Both the position numbers and the translations under genes were made by a program. A model generated the notes under the pieces. It was not told the DNA's origin, did no database searches, and saw only the letters and a program-made list of their open reading frames with translations. A DNA stretch of 64,000 nucleotides from CAVVTR01 sp963751245 (GTDB lineage Bacteria > Acidobacteriota > Thermoanaerobaculia > Thermoanaerobaculales > Thermoanaerobaculaceae): NCBI GenBank assembly GCA_963751245.1, contig CAVVTR010000003.1:1-64000 (forward strand), in the 5' to 3' direction. This document shows, one piece after another, positions 60,516-64,000 of the stretch (position 1 is the stretch's first letter; every line of letters begins with the position of its first letter).

Positions 60516-61867
60516 AGTCCTGCCACTGCGAGACGACCGCCGTGCCGTCGCCCGCCACCACCGCCCACCGCGCCTGCACGGAGCGTAGCCGCGAGACGAA
60601 GGAGAGGGTGGCGCCGGAGATCACCGTGTTCTGGCCCAGGTAGGTGTAGTGAAGCCGCACCGCGTTGGCCTCGCGGGCGGCCGTCACGCGGCGCCACCCC
60701 CGTGCCCCGCTCACCCCGTACTCGAGGCCGGCGAAGTCGCCGAGCTGCGCGTCGAGCACCTCGTTGCCGCCGAAGCGCACCTCGACCCAGTTGGAGGTCG
60801 TGGCGAAGGTGCCGGAGAACGGTGAGGGGTTGCGCAGCGCCACCTCCAGTCGGCCGCTGGCCAGCCACCGGACCTGCACCTGCGCCATGGGGTAGGGCCC
60901 GGCGCCGCGCATGTAGTCCAGGAACGCCTGCCGGCACATCCCCGCGGCGGGGGCCGGCGGCGGCAGCGACACCACGTCCCAGCCCGTGAGCCCCTGGCGG
61001 ACGGGGCGCAGCAGGAAACCGAGGTCGCGGTTGTAGCGGGCCGCGTTGGTCGCCTCCACCTCCACGACCGTGCCGCCGGCCAGCATCCGTCCCCCCCACG
61101 AGAGGGCGCCGCGGAGGTCGAAGAGGTCGCTGTGGTCGCCGCGCCGGAACGCGGCCTGGGAGGGGCTGGCGAGGGACATCAGGTCGACGGGGTCGTCCCC
61201 GGGTTCGGGCCGGAGCAGCGGCTGCACCACGATGGCCACCCGGTACCCGACGCCACGGGCGTCCAGGGCATCGAGGGCGGCGAGGTCGTCGTCGGTGGTC
61301 GAAGCGGGGAACCCCGCCGCGGCCGGCGTGCCCAGCGCCACGGCGATGAGACCGACGCCGGGCCAGCCCTCCGGCGGAAGCGCCTGCGCGATCTGGCCCG
61401 CGGGCGCCATGAGCTCGACGCGGACGCCGCTCGCGGCCGCGAGGTCCGCCGCGAAGCGGGGAAGGCCCGGCCACAGGGCGCGGGCGACGAGAATCAGCGA
61501 GCCCCGCGAGGGCAGGAGCTTGGCCGCGGGCTGGAGCTGGTTCCAGAAGGCGGCGGCGTCCCCGCTCGCCTCCCCCTCGCCGCTCACGTCCACCGCGAGG
61601 GAGACGTTCAACGGCGCCAGGGGCGCCAGGCCGGCGAAGGGCTGCAGCACGAACGAGGCCGTCCCGTCTCCGATGGCACCCCGCCCCACCTGCACCACCG
61701 CCCTGTCGATCCCGCCGGCGCGCAGCGCCGTGGTGGTCGCCGCGTCGACGGCGCCGCGGACCCAGACCCGCTGATCCAGCTCGCGCCCCTCGCCCGCCGC
61801 CGCCGAAGGCTGCGAGCAACACCGTGACGATCAAATCCCCAGCGTGCCAGCCGACCCATTCCAGCAT
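60505..61867 (-). CDS. Exported hypothetical protein, about 450 aa (frameshifted)
   Basis: Not recognised with confidence. Frame 1 starts at ATG 61867 (MLEWVGWHAGDLIVTVLLAAFGGG), a membrane/signal segment 13 bp after the upstream kinase stop. The rest (ELDQRVWVRGAVDAATTTALRAGG and on to the C-terminus WQDFSR) lies in another frame from about 61790. Removing one base from the CCC at 61793-61795 joins both and gives about 450 residues. The body has alternating hydrophobic strands, AIGDGTASFVL, PEGWPGVGLIAVAL and LEYGVSGARGWRRV. The C-terminal part looks like a beta-sandwich. It likely acts with the kinase just upstream. Confidence 0.55.
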
Positions 61868-61879
61868 CGTAGCAGAGGG

Positions 61880-64000
61880 TCATCCGCCCTCCCCCTCCTC
61901 GAGCCGGAGCGGCAGCGTCATCCGCACCTCCAGCCCGTTGCCCGTGTTGCGGGCCTCGACGCGCCCGCCGCCCCGCACCGCCACCCCGCGAACCACCGCG
62001 AGGCCCAGCCCCGAGCCCTCGCTGGTGGTCGAGAAGTGCGGCTCGAAGAGCCTGCTGAGGTGCTCGTCGGGGACCCCGCCACCGGTGTCGCGCACGGTGA
62101 GGTCCACCTCCGCGCCGCGCTCGGCCACCACGATCTCGATGGCCCCGCCCCGGGGCGCCAGCGCGCGGGCGCTGTTCTCCAGCAGGTGGCGCAACGCCCG
62201 CCGCAGCCACGTGTCGTCCGCCATCACCCGCCCGGCGCCGTCGGCCCGCACGGAGAGGGCGATGCCGCGCTGGTCGAGCACCGAGTACTCCGCGGCAACC
62301 TCGGCGGCGAGCCGGGCCATCTCCACCGGCACCGGATCCCAGCGCTCCAGCGCCACGAGGTTCGAGAAGCCCTGGGCGACCTCGCGGAGGTGCTCCGTGC
62401 GCTCGAGGATCTGCTCCGCCGCCATGCGGGCGACCGCCACCAGGTCCTCGGGGGTCCGTCCCAGCGCGGCCTGGAGCTCCTCCGCCCACAACCGGATCGG
62501 CGTCAGCGGGTTCTTCACCTCGTGAGCCACGATGCGGGCCAGGTTCGCCAGCGATGCGAGGCGCTCGGCCCGCGCCACCTCGGACACGTCCTCCATCACC
62601 ATGAGCAGCCGGTCCGGCATCGCCGCCAGCGGCAGGACCGTCACCTGCCACACCGACTCGGGGGCGTGCGCGGGACGCATGGCATCCGCCGCGCCGGCAC
62701 CTCCCCTCGCCCGCTCCATGAGGCTCTCCAGGGGCTCCCCGAAGGCGGCCCTCAGCCCCTCCAACCCCTCTCCCCCGCCCAGGAGCCGGCGGGCCGCCGG
62801 GTTCGCGAGCTCCGCCGTCCCCCCCCGGTGTCGGTGACCACCACCGCGGCGGACAGCGTTCCCAGCACCGTCTCCAGCAGGTCGCGCTCGCGGCGCAGCT
62901 CCTCCTCGCGGCGCTGCACCGTCCGGGCCATGGTGGCGAACCCCCGCGTCAGCACGGCGATGTCCTCGTCGGCGGAGGACGGCAGCGCCTCCTCCACCGG
63001 CTCGCCCCGCTCCAGCCGGCGGGCGGCGGCGACCAGGTCGCGCAGGGGCCGTCCCATGCGCCGCCCCAACCGCTCGGCGGCGGCGACGGCGACCAGCAGG
63101 CCGAGCAGGCCGGTGACCACGAACCACTCGGCGGGCGACGCGCTTCCCGCCAGTGCCCCGAGGCGCAGCCCCGTGATGCCGGCCACCGTGGGATCCTCGG
63201 TGTGGGGCACCGGGGCGTACACGCTGGCCACGTCGTCGCCGCGCACCACCGGCTCGTACCAGCCCCGGACCGCGCGCACGTAGGACTGCTCGGGCGGCAT
63301 CCAGGGGACCACGCCGCGGACGACCAGGTCGGGCCGGGTCGAGCTGACCACGGCGCCGGCCCGGTAGACGCTGAGCACGCCCCCCATCTCGCGCACCCGC
63401 CAGATCAGCTCGTCCTGCCAGCTCGGACGCGCCACCGGCTCGCTCAGCACCCGGGCCAGCTCGAGACGGCTCCCCTGCTGCTGTCGCGACCACTGCACCG
63501 GCAGCAGGTAGGCCAGGAGGAGCACCGGCGTGACGGTGGTGGCGACCAGGAGCAACCGGAGCCTGCCGGTGAAAGTGCGCCGCTGGCGCCACCAGTCCTG
63601 CCACAGGCGGCGGTTCGCCCATCCCCCTACCGGCAACGCCGCCCACAGGGCCAGCGCCGCCAGGAGCAGGGCGACCTCGGGGACCGGCAGCACCACCCAG
63701 GGCACCGCAACCACCGTGTCGCCCCACGCCCTCAGGTAGGCCGGCAGGATGCGCTCGCCCACGGCCACGCGGCCCCAACTCCTCCCCGCCGCCAGCGCGC
63801 GCCCGACGCGGTCCGGCGACAGCGGCCGGAAGGTGCCGCCGCGGCTCACCGGAGCGCCGGACCGGTTGAACACCGCCACGGGGCCGGCGAAGCGCTCGGC
63901 GCCCATGGCGGCGAGCACGTCCTCCGGCGGCGGCCGGACCAGCACGGCGATGCGCCACCCCCCGGAGAGCGTCCTCGACGCCAGCTCCTGCAGCGAGTCC
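61880..64000 (-). CDS. NtrY-like membrane histidine kinase, 5' end outside window (frameshifted)
   Basis: The gene enters from beyond 64000. The visible part has hydrophobic segments (VALLLAALALWAALP, LLLVATTVTPVLLLAYLLP), a sensor loop, a HAMP region (RRMGRPLRDLVAAARRLERGE) and a PAS-like region. The phospho-His is in RIVAHEVKNPLTPIRLWAEEL, the NtrY/PAS-kinase type. The ATPase boxes LLENSARALA, DTGGGVP and GSGLGLAVV follow. The frame breaks at an eight-C run (62819-62826): the kinase half continues one frame over, and adding one C restores it. No response-regulator gene is visible. The hypothetical gene follows 13 bp later. Confidence 0.85.
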   Translation of the reverse strand, partial: GLAAGAGVEDALRGVAHRRAGPAAAGGRARRHGRRALRRPRGGVQPVRRSGEPRRHLPAAVAGPRRARAGGGEELGPRGRGRAHPAGLPEGVGRHGGCGALGGAAGPRGRPAPGGAGPVGGVAGRGMGEPPPVAGLVAPAAHFHRQAPVAPGRHHRHAGAPPGLPAAGAVVATAAGEPSRAGPGAERAGGASELAGRADLAGARDGGRAQRLPGRRRGQLDPARPGRPRRGPLDAARAVLRARGPGLVRAGGARRRRGQRVRPGAPHRGSHGGRHHGAAPRGTGGKRVARRVVRGHRPARPAGRRRRRRAVGAAHGTAPARPGRRRPPAGAGRAGGGGAAVLRRRGHRRADAGVRHHGPDGAAPRGGAAPRARPAGDGAGNAVRRGGGHRHRGGTAELANPAARRLLGGGEGLEGLRAAFGEPLESLMERARGGAGAADAMRPAHAPESVWQVTVLPLAAMPDRLLMVMEDVSEVARAERLASLANLARIVAHEVKNPLTPIRLWAEELQAALGRTPEDLVAVARMAAEQILERTEHLREVAQGFSNLVALERWDPVPVEMARLAAEVAAEYSVLDQRGIALSVRADGAGRVMADDTWLRRALRHLLENSARALAPRGGAIEIVVAERGAEVDLTVRDTGGGVPDEHLSRLFEPHFSTTSEGSGLGLAVVRGVAVRGGGRVEARNTGNGLEVRMTLPLRLEEGEGG
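62819..62826. repeat. Eight-base C tract in the kinase gene
   Basis: C8 on the plus strand (G8 in the gene) exactly at the frame break. Nine bases restore DTGGGTAELANP. Confidence 0.8.

Overview
The window is a very GC-rich chromosomal stretch from a diderm (Gram-negative) bacterium. LpxC, a TolC-type channel, an OprB-type porin and Psd/PssA all imply an outer membrane and phosphatidylethanolamine. The gene mix (very long M14 zinc peptidase, kinase with VCBS/TPR tail, short CstA, ATP-PEPCK-like protein, standalone NFACT-R) would suit Acidobacteriota or a neighbouring phylum. That placement is inference; no rRNA, tRNA or universal ribosomal marker lies in the window. I see no integrase, transposase, CRISPR array or phage gene, so this reads as a core-like chromosome with unusual fusions and small dispersed repeats.

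Layout. 1-5 kb: two secreted proteins, a 1.1-kb hairpin-rich gap, an M14 peptidase and a lone NFACT-R protein. 5-7.5 kb: a response-regulator/LpxC fusion and an O-methyltransferase. 7.5-15 kb: gatE-gatD, the archaeal-type Glu-tRNA(Gln) amidotransferase, then an alpha/beta hydrolase and a Ser/Thr kinase. 15-24 kb (minus): purF, a DHH phosphoesterase, a MgtC/DUF4010 membrane protein, a ferritin-like protein, an aspartate-aminotransferase/PEPCK-like fusion and a flotillin. 24-28 kb: a five-PAS hybrid histidine kinase, a histidine phosphatase and crcB-DUF190. 28-36 kb: GNAT, PEPCK-like, cstA with a cory-CC-star-like gene and an ArsA-like ATPase, a double-VOC protein and a beta-propeller. 36-42 kb: a GCS2-like/M20 fusion next to an aminotransferase, then a glycosyltransferase. 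42-48.5 kb (minus): a TetR-controlled efflux operon with an RND-TolC fusion. 48.5-54.8 kb (minus): a homoserine dehydrogenase operon, DUF2147, OprB porin and MscL. 54.8-57.7 kb: a ketosynthase pair in which the second has Gln at the active-site Cys position, and a Mut7-C protein. 57.8-60.5 kb: DUF465, psd, pssA and an Asd-like protein. 60.5-64 kb (minus): a hypothetical secreted protein and an NtrY-like histidine kinase that runs off the window.

Three themes cut across the window. First, several single-protein fusions join functions that are normally separate (REC-LpxC, AspAT-PEPCK-like, GCS2-like-M20, RND-TolC). Second, two convergent intergenic gaps 27 kb apart carry the same 69-bp repeat next to hairpins, which looks like an undescribed dispersed element. 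Third, five genes have a -10-like hexamer only 6-9 nt before the start codon, which suggests leaderless mRNAs. Four genes (gatE, cstA, the 60.5-kb hypothetical gene and the NtrY-like kinase) are split by single-base shifts at short runs or repeats, so residual sequencing errors must be considered before calling any of them a pseudogene.
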